This document shows positions 1-9,625 of a DNA stretch of 17,102 nt, piece after piece. The first letter of the stretch is position 1, and each line of letters opens with the position of its first letter. Source of the stretch: Saksenaea vasiformis B4078 (lineage: Eukaryota; Mucoromycota; Mucoromycetes; Mucorales; Saksenaeaceae); the NCBI GenBank assembly GCA_000697055.1, contig JNDT01001190.1, positions 1 to 17,102 on the forward strand, read 5' to 3'. Both the position numbers and the translations under genes were made by a program. The notes below the pieces were generated by a model, which saw only the letters and a program-made list of their open reading frames with translations, was not told where the DNA came from and made no database searches.

Positions 1-1019
1 GAGGTTACTTTCAAATGCCAAGAATTCTGGGTCGGTGAAGAGGACGTGGTTGAAGGAAGGGTTATGGCCATGCTCCATCCGAAACATCACTGCATCTTGT
101 AGGATTATCCGTCGCATAGTGATTAATAAAGACAGAAACGCCTCTGCGCAGATGGAGTATTCACACTCGCGAGAGCGCACTCGCGCCAGCCAGTCCTCTG
201 CTTTGGGAAACACCTTCCTCTGGAGGCTTTCCGGTGGGCAAACATTACTTCTCGGAAGCCAATAATCGCCTTTGTTGCCGGAGAAGCCGTTCATGATGCG
301 AATAGATGAGCGTGGTAATGACGTTAGGTAACAGGTTTCCATGCTCTGCATATTCCAGCGGCCGTGTCGTCGTAGCTGGTCCTCGGTGGCTCCGCTGATT
401 TCGGCGTGTTGGGCTCCACTACCGCGACCCGCATGCGTTTTCTTTGTTATGCTGACGGAACAGGCATCGAAAGCACGGGTTGTGGCTCCGTAGTGGGTTG
501 CATACGTTAACGGCTTGTTGTGATAGACTCCCTTGGCAATTTTTATGTTAAACCAGTCCATATTCGTATTAAATCGAGGGAAATCCTCGTTCGTTATATG
601 CCACCTGAAGATTAGTCAGTTGAATATATTATTATCGTTGATAATCGTTGAACTCACCTGTAAAACAGATACATCGCCAATGCGCCAAACGCGCACACAC
701 GATGATCGCGGTGTCGGATCGTTCCAGCATACTGGACGTGCTCCTTGATTGTCTTGCCATGATCTAGTCGGAGGACTAGCACAGGACACTCAGAGAATCC
801 TTCATCCTTAAATTCTAACGGAAAAAGGTCGCAAAGTTCCATATCCCTTGTGCTTTCGCCACGTAACAGCATCATGTGCTGCATCAAAAAAAGCATACGA
901 TCCCGAAATGACTTCTCCTTCCCTTCATTGAAGTAAAACATCGAGAGCTTCACAAGTTCTTCAGGAGTGTATCCATCCTGCGCAGTATTAACACCGTGTT
1001 CATGGTCATAGTAACTACT
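1..1019 (-). CDS. Crypton-like tyrosine recombinase (Ndc10/GCR1-type), 3' part
   Basis: Partial gene: the reading frame is open to the left window edge, so the C-terminus is missing. Two exons are seen, about 1019-658 and 604-1, split by an intron at 657-605; the split codon gives ...LFYR-WH..., a junction typical of the family. Tyrosine recombinases cut and rejoin DNA through a Tyr nucleophile, and fungal Cryptons use this enzyme to move as circles. The catalytic positions can be read in order: Arg in LLRGES (863-861), Lys in DHGKT (755-753), HxxR in THAGR (His 435-433, Arg 426-424), His in RRHGRW (366-364) and Tyr in ETCYL (330-328). Further family blocks are YWLPRSNVCPP, FPKAEDWL and LLITMRRIILQDAV. 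The exon upstream starts in-frame after a stop at 1028-1026, probably at an acceptor near 1019-1015; no N-terminal exon was recognised beyond it. A host protein derived from such an enzyme is the alternative. Family call is firm, gene completeness is not. Confidence 0.8.
605..657 (-). other. spliceosomal intron in the recombinase gene
   Basis: On the minus strand the donor is GTGAGT and the acceptor TTCAG, with a branch-point-like CTGACTAAT shortly before the acceptor. Length is 53 nt. Removing it joins two open frames at the expected LFYR-WH block of the family; reading through it meets a TGA at 656-654. Confidence 0.85.
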
Positions 1020-1029
1020 ACCCTTTTAC

Positions 1030-3050
1030 TAGACGAGTACGATAAGTGATCAACTGAACAACTGACGGAGGGTGGTTGCATAACCAATAGGCCATTTCTC
1101 TATTTACTTTGTATAGACAAAATCCAATTCCACGATTGATTTCCTGACGAGAGCTGAACCACTTGGAGTATTAAAACAGAATGAACGGAGGAATGAATCA
1201 CTTCAATGCACCTAACGAAAGCATATACTATTCATTAAATATTCATACAACCGAGATATTTACTTATACGGCTTTTGTTATTTCTCTTGATGCCAGACAA
1301 GGTGAAGCTGTACTATTCAGGTACCGGGTTTCATGTACTCCCCGACCTTAGGTTTCTATTGTTTCAGATATGCCATTCTTTTCCCGATCTCTGGGAAAGA
1401 GGTTAGTAGTATTAGTCTGCGGTTAATCTAATATCCTTATTTTTTGCGTTTTCACGAATCAAAGAGGTTAGGAAAAGAGCGGTCGAAATACAACACGTCC
1501 TGGGAGAAAAACAACTGCGACGATTATGATCTAGCTAGGATAAGGTGTTGTGTCACAACAGGTAGCTATTAAACCCTGCCACAAACTGATCATGTCGAAT
1601 TCGAACGCTGCGAGAGAAAAAAGATTTAAAGCAAAGCGTCGTTCTCGATCATACTTTTGTAACAATTCGTACAAATAGGAAAAATATCTTAGTTGCAACA
1701 AACATTGAACTTTTTCTCCTCGGTAGATCCGTAAATAAGTTGCAAAGTGGTTTTCTGACGATCTTCGTCGCGGAGAAACCAATGATGTGCTTCTCAAAAA
1801 ATGCGGAAAATCTTGGCAGGAAAGAGTTGCCCAACGCGTGCTCTATTCCTCGATAATCGCACATGAGTATGTATATATGTGTATTTGAATCATTCAGCTT
1901 CATATACTTTGCCAATTTCTTATGCATATTCAGAATGAGTTTAGAGGTTGATTTTCGGTGGACGAAAGCATTGTCTTGAGATGCAGTGCCTAGTCCATAC
2001 TGTAACCGCCTTCAGTGAACATGTGTCTGGATATAAATCAGTTGACCTTGTGCGTGCGCTTGCAATCAAGACGGATGGGGAAGGATTTTCATGCCAAATA
2101 TTAAACCAAACCGGGAGACCTACAATCATATAGGGAAGGGAAAATCTGAGAGATTCATTCACGTGCAATCGTCAGAAAGCCAGGACGGAACTAGTTGTGT
2201 GATGGGCGCAAAACCCCCGCCGTGAAATCTAATTATCCACAAGTGCACAAAATAAATCCTATGCTAATTTCCCATTGTTTCCCGAAATACCTCGTATAGA
2301 GAGACTTTCTCCTTGTTTTACCATCAGGCTACAATAGGTTACTTGTGCAACGCAGTCAAAGTACCGGAAAACGCATTCACATCCGTTAACTTTGCATACA
2401 ACAATTTTAACTAGTGTCCAGCCATCGAAACCTTCGTAACGGATCCACCGAATGAAGTAAGTGAAAGAATGTCGTGGCAATGGAGGAAGCGGAATGAAGC
2501 GTCACGGTGAGAAAACCCTTCAATCTTGGGAAAGACATGATTTCCATAATTGGAAATCCAACTCCCTAGTAGATGTTGGATCTGGTGCTTTTTTACCATA
2601 TTATGATTTCATGTCTTTGGGGTAACTGAACGATGCGAAAACAAATGCTGAAGAAGAAAAGAGGAAAGCTTCAGGTTATCGTTCCCTATGTCACATCCTC
2701 CATGGCGTAGGAATCTTGTGCAACCAAACGTTGATTGCAACTTATCAATCATTTACCTGCATGTTTATAAACTAAATCAATTCCCTTCGGTTTCGGTAAA
2801 GAGTTGCTAGATTCTATCGGTACCGTCTGTCGGAAACATAACACGCTGCATACCAATCCATGGATTTTCTATTTCCGAAATTAGCCATACGCATCTCTTT
2901 TTTATCAAGGCACCGTTATTTTTGATACTTAAGAAAACAGTACGGGTATGTGTTTCATCTGTAAACCTCGTCCGCTCCCCCCAAGCCCCTTCCTTCCTCA
3001 GTGAGTAAAGGAAGTACACGCACCAAGTACAGATTCTTGTTGAATAACCG
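1030..3050. other. gene-poor stretch, no supported feature
   Basis: Only short open frames (under 95 codons) with no recognisable motif occur on either strand, and stops are dense in the frames next to the recombinase gene. No tRNA or repeat was recognised. It may include the decayed 5' half of the recombinase gene, but no expected N-terminal block was found. Confidence 0.5.
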
Positions 3051-3345
3051 GATCGATCAATCACGAACGCGGTCGGTCAGAACCCACGTATACTGGAATC
3101 AGTTGGTTCTCTTATCGATCCTGTAAACAAATCTCTTGCATAACAGTTGCTTATGCATGAGGGAGAAGGAGGACAAGGACAAGAGGCAGAAGAGAGAGAG
3201 AGTTGTCCGTCAGTGTGACTATGGACGTCAAATGGGCCGGTGATTTGGTGGCGATTTTTCCGCCCTTTGAACTTTCTGCCGCCCCACTCCATCAAGGAAC
3301 CATCTCAATCGTTGCTTGATCGCTTTTCACCTCATTATCGATCCT
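3051..3345. promoter_or_regulatory. upstream region of the GATA gene with repeated GATCGA/CGATAA sites
   Basis: An identical 11-mer TTATCGATCCT occurs at 3112-3122 and 3335-3345. Its reverse complement contains both CGATAA, which fits the fungal GATA-factor site HGATAR, and GATCGA, the core reported for light-responsive White Collar sites. A third GATCGA lies at 3051-3056. A short GA-rich tract is at about 3184-3200. The repeats are seen directly; a regulatory role, possibly autoregulation of the downstream gene, is inferred. Confidence 0.35.
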
Positions 3346-3578
3346 TTCTGTTTTTCCCATTTTACTCCGTTTGTGTCATTGACGCCGGTACGCCGATTCT
3401 ACCTTAGTGATTGAAAAAGATCGGGGACCGAGTGTGTGGGCTGATTCTTTTCATTCTCATTTCCCATGGCAAACCAGTTCAACGCTTGCTCTTTCCAAAA
3501 CACCACCACCATGTTTATCACTTCACGCTTAAGGTCTAATAGCGAAATACAACCAGGGAGAGAGCAACATCGCAGGTA

Positions 3579-3602
3579 ATGCATGGGCCCCATCGATGGT
3601 GA
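3579..3602 (+). promoter_or_regulatory. overlapping upstream mini-ORF at the GATA gene start
   Basis: An ATG at 3579 opens a seven-codon frame ending in TGA at 3600-3602. It overlaps the proposed start ATG at 3583 in another frame. Ribosomes that begin at 3579 would miss the main start and might use the in-frame ATG at 3607. The arrangement is visible in the sequence; translational control is inference. Confidence 0.35.
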
Positions 3603-5924
3603 ACCCATGGAGAAAATAGATCTGGCTGACTCAAGGGAAATCGACAATGGAAAAAGGCTAAATCCCGTTTCGCTTTATAGTACCTGCATAACGGATGCCT
3701 TTCATCGTTTCCATCTTCCGCGCAATCTAGGCCAAGAATGTCTCGATCCCACCGATGGCCACATTCACCGGTGCCATGCCCGTCACCTCGGATGCGCTTC
3801 CCTGAAGTTTGACTCTCACTTTTTCCCTAACGTAGCATTCTATGAGATCACCGAGTCCGAGATTCTGGAGGGCTCATTTTCTGAAAAGAAGGCAAGATCG
3901 CCCACCGCGTACGATGAGTCGGGCGAGTCCAACGACATGGCTCAGGCTTCGTCGAGCGGACACACCAGCCCTGACATGCAGTCTGAAAAATCCCTTAGCA
4001 CGTCGCCCGAGTGTGCACATGCTTGGCCCTCGATGCTCGAGAATACTACCTTATCGGGGGATGCCATGGTCACCGATGAAACATCCGTCACCCTCCCCGC
4101 CTTTCTTGCAGCTTCCGAGAAATCGCTGATGGCGCTCCCACCAAAAAAGAGAAAACGGCGCCGTCTCGTCCGATACGATATTGTGTTCTGTCTTTCACCC
4201 CACCCATCCACAGATCAACTCTCAAACGAGCATGAATACTATGTATTTCCCCATGAAGCAGTTGCAGAAGCTTTGAATCATACCGTCCCATTTGAGGTAA
4301 TCCTTTGGCCCTGGCCTTTATTCTATTATTATTATTATTACTTAATGAACGCCGGCTAAATGTTCGAAATAACTACAGGTTCTTTTTTCGTTTCATCTCC
4401 GCAAGTCGTCCGCTCAGCTACCGAATATCTCGCCCTCAGACTGTCCCTGCTGCGCTTATCCATCCGAAACGATGGATGTCACTGAAGAGCGCTTTTACAA
4501 AACCAAGTTGGAAGAGTTTGCAGCGGTGTGTAGCTCAAGTTATCGTTTGACGACAACGACCCATCGGCCATACACACCGCATCGACGGTTGACAGATCCT
4601 GGAAAAGCGTACTTTGCCGATCAGACGACACCAGATTGCCATGTAGTGAATATCCACCTGTCAGGCGTGTCAAAAGACCTTTACATGGCTATCAAGCAAG
4701 CTGTTTCTGGATTCGAGGTCACCTGCCAGAATATGATGGAACTGGTAACAACCCTATCGTACATGCTACTGACCCTATCAAACTTACGCTGTATGAAAAA
4801 AATGTGACAGATGCGGTTCCATACGGAGCGTGTTGTTTGTCAAAAGGCTGAAAGGACACTTAACCCAGACCCCGTCCAGGAAGATCAAACAATGCATTTG
4901 TCGCTGACTAAAACGGAAGTCCAATCGGAACCGAGGCGAGAGGAAGGTGACACACACCTTTCTTGCGAGCACCCGAGCATGGTGCGATCGGACCCTTGGC
5001 ATAGCAGCGATGAAAATGGTTGGGACAAGAGTAGCGTTCTGCCTCTGTGCACTTGCTTACTGACGGGCCCTCCCTTTCGTAGACTCCACCGCAGATGAAC
5101 ATCCGAGTCAAGAGACCGGCGATGACGTCAATATGACCTTGCCGGGTTTAGGTTCGACGCCAAACCATCCCCACGATGCTTCTGCATCTGCCCCACCGAA
5201 TGACGTCAAAAGCAACCAGCGTGGACCTAGTTCGAGTGGCTCACTCAAAAAATGCCTCTACTGTGGCTCCAAGTCCACTCCGATGTGGCGCAGGGGCCCG
5301 CAAGGCGCAGGCACGCTTTGCAATGCATGCGGGGTGAAGTGGAAACACGGAAAGATATTAAGCGACAGTGACGTGTTTGTCGTCCCTTCATCACCTGTCA
5401 AGGAGCGTCGAAGAAGTAGCAAGAGTGAGAAAAAGAGAAAGAAGTCGAATGCATCGGCCAAGAAAGAGCGACGGTCAAAAGCGCCTGGTGTTGTGAAAAA
5501 ACGGCCGAGTGTGCAAGCTACGGTTGAAGAAGAAATAGGTCACTACAGAAAAGAGTCTGAAACAGACGGTGTCCTAGCAGAATTGTATGAAGCGGAAGAG
5601 AACGCACCGATTGCGTCTCGTACGGCTGGCACTACGCTGTTTACAGCGCCAGCAGCAGCAAGGGAGTATGGTGAACGGCAGGTGTGGGAAGGCTACAGTG
5701 CATCTTCGTCCTATTCTATTTCAGATTCACATAGTCCTCTTGAATCATTCACGTCTTCACGAAACTCGTCGCCGTCGCCGTCGATGCTAGAAGCGTATCA
5801 ACGACACAGTGTCGAGATGACGATGGCCGAGAAAATGGGTTTTACAAGTGCAACATTTCCTATGGCAGCAGGTGTTGACGCAGTAGAAGCTGCCGCCGTG
5901 CTGACCTTGCTAAAGAGAAGTTGA
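3583..5924 (+). CDS. GATA-type zinc-finger transcription factor, four exons
   Basis: Proposed exons are 3583-4296, 4379-4744, 4811-5018 and 5083-5924: 2130 nt, 709 residues, in frame throughout. The start is the first in-frame ATG after a stop at 3577-3579. A basic nuclear-localisation stretch PKKRKRRR lies at residues 187-194. A region of about residues 200-400 ([25 protein letters not shown], later [18 protein letters not shown]) looks like a folded domain I do not recognise. The zinc finger is C487-x2-C490-x18-C509-x2-C512 (CLYC...MWRRG...LCNAC), the 18-residue-loop class shared by White Collar-2 type and plant GATA proteins, which bind GATA-containing promoter DNA. A long Lys/Arg-rich tail follows, then a Ser-rich segment and a C-terminal helix ([13 protein letters not shown]). 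No PAS domain is seen, so a White Collar identity is not supported. The finger is certain; exon borders, especially the last donor (GTTGGG), are less so. Confidence 0.85.
4297..4378 (+). other. intron 1 of the GATA gene
   Basis: Donor GTAATC follows GAG (phase 0) and acceptor AACTACAG ends at 4378; 82 nt. It contains an ATT microsatellite at about 4323-4341. Removal joins HTVPFE to VLFSFHLRK in one frame. Confidence 0.7.
4745..4810 (+). other. intron 2 of the GATA gene
   Basis: Donor GTAACA and acceptor GTGACAG enclose 66 nt with a CTACTGACC branch-point-like motif. The length is a multiple of three but an in-frame TGA lies inside, so it has to be removed. The join gives [16 protein letters not shown]. 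Confidence 0.7.
5019..5082 (+). other. intron 3 of the GATA gene
   Basis: 64 nt with the weak donor GTTGGG, a strong CTTACTGAC branch point and acceptor TTCGTAG. It is phase 1 and connects the exon 3 frame to the zinc-finger exon. The acceptor is convincing; the donor could differ. Confidence 0.6.
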
Positions 5925-7125
5925 TTTGTAAAGAGCAGTCATCGTCAACCCCCACCCACCTCACCCCCTATTTTGTTCAACTTGATTCTACATATTATGT
6001 AAATAATCCTTTCTTCTTCTTTCTCTCTCTTTTTTTTTTATATCACGAAATACAACTGCCTAAAAAGAAAAAAAAGTCGACTGTCCAGCCTAGATGTACC
6101 GTTCACCAGAACCTACTACTATCACCACAATGTGTCACTACAGACACGGATCTGCAGGGCCTGCGTCGTTTGTAACGTTGCTTGCTGTGGGTACGAGATC
6201 ACACCAGAGCCACAGAAATGAAACGGGTCAACCGTTATCTGATCTTGACATGATCTATCATTTTGCCTTACCTAAACATCTAGCGCGAATATTCGTTTTG
6301 ATTTATTATCTCATCACAGAGCGCTTCTAGATTCTCCGCTGATGTTACGACCTGACATGCGGAAAAAAAAAAGAAAGGTGACCGGTTAGCGATACACTAC
6401 ACTGTTGACCCAAATATTTCTTCATCTCAAGCGGAAAATACAGGAAAACGCGTAGACGAAAGCTACTACACGTGCAGTTTACTGTCATGCATGTACTACG
6501 TGTCTACTGTGTAAGTTGCATGACCTCTGTCTCAATGAATTACCACGTGGGAGCCCGGAGTGTGCCGAATGTCATCCACCTTTTCCCTCTAACAAGCATC
6601 ACCATCAAAAGGAGAGAACAAAGCAGCAAGAAAAGGAGGGCACAGGTCTAGAAAAAAAAAAGCACCTGGCAAGAACGGTGCGCTAGCGAGCTCTGGATAC
6701 AAAGTTCTGTCAGTGGCTCGCAGATGGTGTACAGCAAGGCTTTTCATCGAGCCTGCTGTCCACTGCAATGCCTGCTAGCGTCTCATCGTCTCGATGATTT
6801 AAAGGCATGTCCGTGGAGAGGCTGCATGACTCCAGCGGCAACTGTATAAGCATGAAACTTTTCACTGAAAAATGGGGAAGAACAAACGATATTGTTTGCA
6901 AAACGGGAACATTGCCATGGTCGTCTTTATGGATGATAGGATGAAGCAAAGCTTGAAGAGCAACATCGATCTCTTAGAAGATTTTATAGAAGTAGGTCTA
7001 ACGTTAACCTCCAGCACTTTGATCGCTGCAAACTTTCTAAAGAACAAAAAGAGATAGAATGGAACGAAAGTGGAAAGATAAATGAGCTGCTGAAGTCTAA
7101 AATTTATAGAGCATGAACATACAAC
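5925..7125. other. intergenic stretch, no supported gene
   Basis: It begins with a pyrimidine-rich tract (about 6007-6042) downstream of the GATA gene. Two CACGTG E-box palindromes occur at 6469-6474 and 6544-6549, and A-runs at about 6363 and 6652. A 61-codon frame at 6872-7057 reads like protein in part but has no start context, neighbouring exon or known motif. Nothing else is supported. Confidence 0.45.
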
Positions 7126-7324
7126 CCGCGCTTTGGGTTCACGGCAGCTAAATTAGATCAAACGTGTGGAACGTACAGTTGCGCAATCGAATCAGTGCTA
7201 TGTCCTATTCACACATCTTTTCCACAATATCTTGCTATAGAATACATTCGCAGAGAGTGATAGAGAGAGATTGTGGCCTTCAGAGGAAGCTTAACTGAGA
7301 TCATAGTACTTCATGCGACAGGAA

Positions 7325-7330
7325 TTTATT
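7325..7330 (-). terminator. polyadenylation signal AATAAA of cysteine-rich gene A
   Basis: On the minus strand AATAAA lies about 85 nt downstream of the stop codon of gene A, a suitable place for a 3'-end signal. Gene B has the variant ATTAAA at 13123-13128. Confidence 0.5.
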
Positions 7331-7414
7331 TGTTTCATTTTTTTCTCCAAATTGCTGTTTCTCTCCGACTAGATGCTCCTTGAAGGCAGGCATCGGGACC
7401 CACCGCGTGAACGA

Positions 7415-8173
7415 CTATTCGTAGATGTCCCTCTCGTTACAGCAGGGAATGTCACCTTTTCTAAGCCTATTTCTTCTGCATCTAGGATCCGGATTGCAGC
7501 CCCTGCCCTTCGGAAAATAGCATCTTCCGGCCCGATCTCTACCGGAGTTTTCGCAGCATCGATCGTTGATGGGGAATTGACCATCAGCGCCGCAATTTTT
7601 TCCAGGAATTGCACGGTGGCACCAATGCCTGTCTTGAGACGTTATCTCGCCAGGTTTGCAAGTATTGCGGCTAGATCTACACCAGCAAAGGCCATCATCG
7701 TGCTTGTTCCCTCTACAACATCTTCCATTGATTGCTTTCTCGCCACAGGCACCGCAAGCGTCGCATAGCTCATGTAGTTCTTCCTTTGATTTTTGGTGCA
7801 GTTTCATATAGCATTTGCCTTCACGGTTCGGGCCGCCTACACAGCAGTTCCGTCCAATGGGGTCCTGGCCTTCATCGCCACAAGTTACGCCAGGAATTTG
7901 GTCAAGGCACCATTGATTGTCTGCTGAATGAAGTAGTTTCCCGGGGCACGTCAACCGTTTGCGTGGACACCAGCACTTTCCGTCATCGTGTCGTTGGCCT
8001 TCGCAACACTTTCCGTTCACCGCTTTACCACCACAGAGACCACAACGACCACATAGCTTGTCTTCTGATTCTTTCGATTGTCCCAGACCAAATCTGTCAC
8101 CAAACGGAAAATCGATTGCACTTGATAGCTCGATTGCTAGAGCAAGCACAATGATAACCAGTACAAGTTTCAT
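7415..8173 (-). CDS. secreted two-module cysteine-rich protein A
   Basis: A single-exon gene for 252 residues. A clear signal peptide (about 1-19, hydrophobic, ending LSSA) predicts secretion. Two tandem modules follow, residues 41-121 and 137-218, each with 13 cysteines in the same order: CxxCxxC, then NGxCC, CWC, single Cys at three sites including a conserved WC, a CC pair and GxCY. A tail of 34 residues adds CNPDPRC and PCC, giving 30 cysteines outside the leader, an even number that suits full disulfide pairing. Each module keeps KA(V/I)NG(K/R)CC, DDGxCWC, IPGxxCGxxGQxPI. I do not recognise the family; it resembles extracellular disulfide-rich repeats in general, and a wall-binding or effector-like role would be a guess. 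Compared with paralog B the C-terminus ends early, at DIYE. A TATA box about 75 nt upstream and AATAAA downstream support it as a real gene. Confidence 0.88.
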   Translation of the reverse strand: MKLVLVIIVLALAIELSSAIDFPFGDRFGLGQSKESEDKLCGRCGLCGGKAVNGKCCEGQRHDDGKCWCPRKRLTCPGKLLHSADNQWCLDQIPGVTCGDEGQDPIGRNCCVGGPNREGKCYMKLHQKSKEELHELCDACGACGEKAINGRCCRGNKHDDGLCWCRSSRNTCKPGEITSQDRHWCHRAIPGKNCGADGQFPINDRCCENSGRDRAGRCYFPKGRGCNPDPRCRRNRLRKGDIPCCNERDIYE

Positions 8174-8245
8174 CTTGGTTTGGTTACAGAATGAGAATGA
8201 AGAAATATTTGATGGAGATAGTCCGGCAACGCTATAGAGAAGGCA

Positions 8246-8254
8246 GTATTTATA
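8246..8254 (-). promoter_or_regulatory. TATA box of cysteine-rich gene A
   Basis: The minus strand reads CTTATAAATAC about 75 nt upstream of the ATG. Paralog B has TTATAAAAAC at the same relative position, so the core promoter is conserved. Confidence 0.6.
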
Positions 8255-8374
8255 AGATCGCTGTGACGTTTCGACGTCTTCAACTTTACCGTTATGCCGT
8301 GGGCTAGAATATGGTTAGCTCATGCATATGAGACTGCCCTGGGCGAGAAATTAAAGTACGCCTGATCCGCCAGG

Positions 8375-8460
8375 AAAGATACAGGGATAATCATTGTAAT
8401 TTTCATCTTGCTTTGATAAAATGAAGTTAGAGAAATAGTTAATGGAGATAATCTTGCGAT
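8375..8460 (-). pseudogene. relic of the 5' end of a third cysteine-rich gene (copy A)
   Basis: About 230 bp upstream of gene A, TTTCATCTTGCTTTG matches TTTCATCTTGGTTTG at the start codon of gene A. The similarity continues through AGAAATAGTTAATGGAGATA against AGAAATATTTGATGGAGATA in the leader. Read on the minus strand it opens with ATG at 8406-8404 and a hydrophobic start (MKITMIIPVSF), then loses resemblance and stops. It looks like the promoter-proximal remnant of an older neighbour gene whose body is gone. Confidence 0.55.
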
Positions 8461-8994
8461 ACAAATGCCAAAGAGATGACACCGAACAAGATAGTAAAAC
8501 TTGTATGAGATTGCTTGAGTTTTTTTTTTTTTGGCGTCTCCAATTGCGCCACTTTGCAGGTACGCGATGTGTTGTCTCGTATGTACGATCTTTTTTAGTT
8601 CACTCCACCTTAGAAAGTAAGCATATCCCTAAGAAGTGCATGACCGCATTGTAGACGTCATTAGAAATAGAGCAATTGGCTACTATGCCCCTAATTTTTT
8701 GGCACATTAGCCCGTGTACCGTCTGACAGTCTCACTACGCTAGCATGCTTCTGTCAAGATGTACGCTATAGAAGCACAACTGCTGAAAGACTACATTTTT
8801 TTAAGCAAAGGGTGGCCCACGAGAAACTCGCGTGATGTAGGTCTATGGCTAGCTATAGGTTTACTTTAGCAGCCGCCAGGAACCAATTCCCATACTCATT
8901 TATTCATAATTCTGGAAGCCTCTTTGAAAAGTGAGTTACATGTATGACATGTACGTCGGCTAAAGCTTGCAGCATGCTAGTACTCCGTACTTAG

Positions 8995-9006
8995 TAGTAC
9001 TTTGTA
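8995..9006 (+). repeat. 12-bp flanking direct repeat, left of the transposon
   Basis: TAGTACTTTGTA lies directly before the left terminal inverted repeat and is repeated exactly at 11890-11901 after the right one. The paralogous uninterrupted site at 14881-14892 (TAGTCCTTTGTA) is single, so the repeat arose with the insertion. Confidence 0.8.
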
Positions 9007-9616
9007 TGGTGCGCCAAACCTACTCTCCGCAATTCTTGGCGCCAAAACTTTAGGATCCTACTGGTAAATGAAAAATGAATATGCGACATTCTAGTGAGCT
9101 GTTATGATAAAGGGATGTATTATGAGTAGATTTTACTCAGTCGAATCATTTCTAACGAAAAAAATTTTTTTTAGCAGTTTGAAGTTTACTAATATGGTCT
9201 TAGGGGGGGGGGGGCTATATTTGAAACGTCCTCAAATAGAGCACAAAGATAGCGGCTAAACAGTTTACCGAAAACGCGGTCCTTTTTTTGTCCCTTTTTT
9301 TCATTTTTGATGTATACAATACAATCCTCGTACTGTTTCAGTTATCGCCAAATGAGCTTTTTGTAAAAAAAAAAGTTGTTGTTACACTAGAGTTATCCGG
9401 CTCTGCCTCTGACTCTCGGTAAATCAAATTTTGTTCCTGAATTCACTACCGATCGTCCAGGGTCCTCCTCGTCTTATCGGAAATACTAATGATTGGTACA
9501 TTCACATATATGTCATTGGTTAATCTCTTATAAAGTTAGGTGAAAACTTTTTCTCTCTGGTTATTGGTTTGCAAGAAGTTTCATTATCAATGTCCCGCTA
9601 TTCTCTCAGATAACTG

Positions 9617-9625
9617 GCTATATAA
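9617..9625 (+). promoter_or_regulatory. TATA box of the transposase gene
   Basis: CTATATAAG lies about 85 nt before the preferred start ATG at 9706. This spacing favours 9706 (AACATGTCC) over the earlier ATG at 9643. Confidence 0.5.

Larger units (their letters stand above)
7128..9006. repeat. direct duplication, copy A, first part
   Basis: This stretch aligns along its length with about 12955-14892. It covers the 3' flank, the cysteine-rich gene, its promoter and about 800 bp of upstream sequence. Matching landmarks include TTCACGGCAGCTAA against TTCACCGCAGCTAA near the left ends, and ATATGGTTAGCTC in both upstream regions. Copy A continues at 11890-12003 beyond an inserted transposon. The borders are estimated by eye. 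Confidence 0.8.

Noticed and set aside
1590..1620. A GTTCGAATTC-like box on the minus strand, considered as a tRNA internal promoter
   Set aside because: No matching A box, acceptor stem or anticodon arm could be laid out around it.
1531..1927. Overlapping minus-strand frames upstream of the recombinase, considered as its 5' exons
   Set aside because: No block expected from the N-terminal part of the family could be recognised and no convincing splice path leads to the exon at 1019.
3399..3647. Minus-strand frame across the GATA gene start
   Set aside because: Antisense to the promoter and first codons of a much better supported gene, with no motif.
4531..4851. Plus-strand frame reading [20 protein letters not shown]
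   Set aside because: It looks protein-like but starts right after a stop and ends in TGA, with no splice sites that would connect it. The other frame at 4379-4744 joins cleanly to the exons on both sides.
6872..7057. 61-codon plus-strand frame with partly protein-like sequence
   Set aside because: No known motif, no partner exon with splice sites, and an opposite-strand frame of equal quality; chance is not excluded.
7732..8154. Plus-strand frames opposite cysteine-rich gene A (and 13488-13955 opposite gene B)
   Set aside because: They are antisense shadows. The minus strand has signal peptides, conserved cysteines and silent-site differences between the paralogs.
9203..9214. Run of 12 G, considered as a G-quadruplex
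   Set aside because: It is a single uninterrupted tract without further G runs nearby, so a regulatory role cannot be argued; it is noted only as a transposon landmark.
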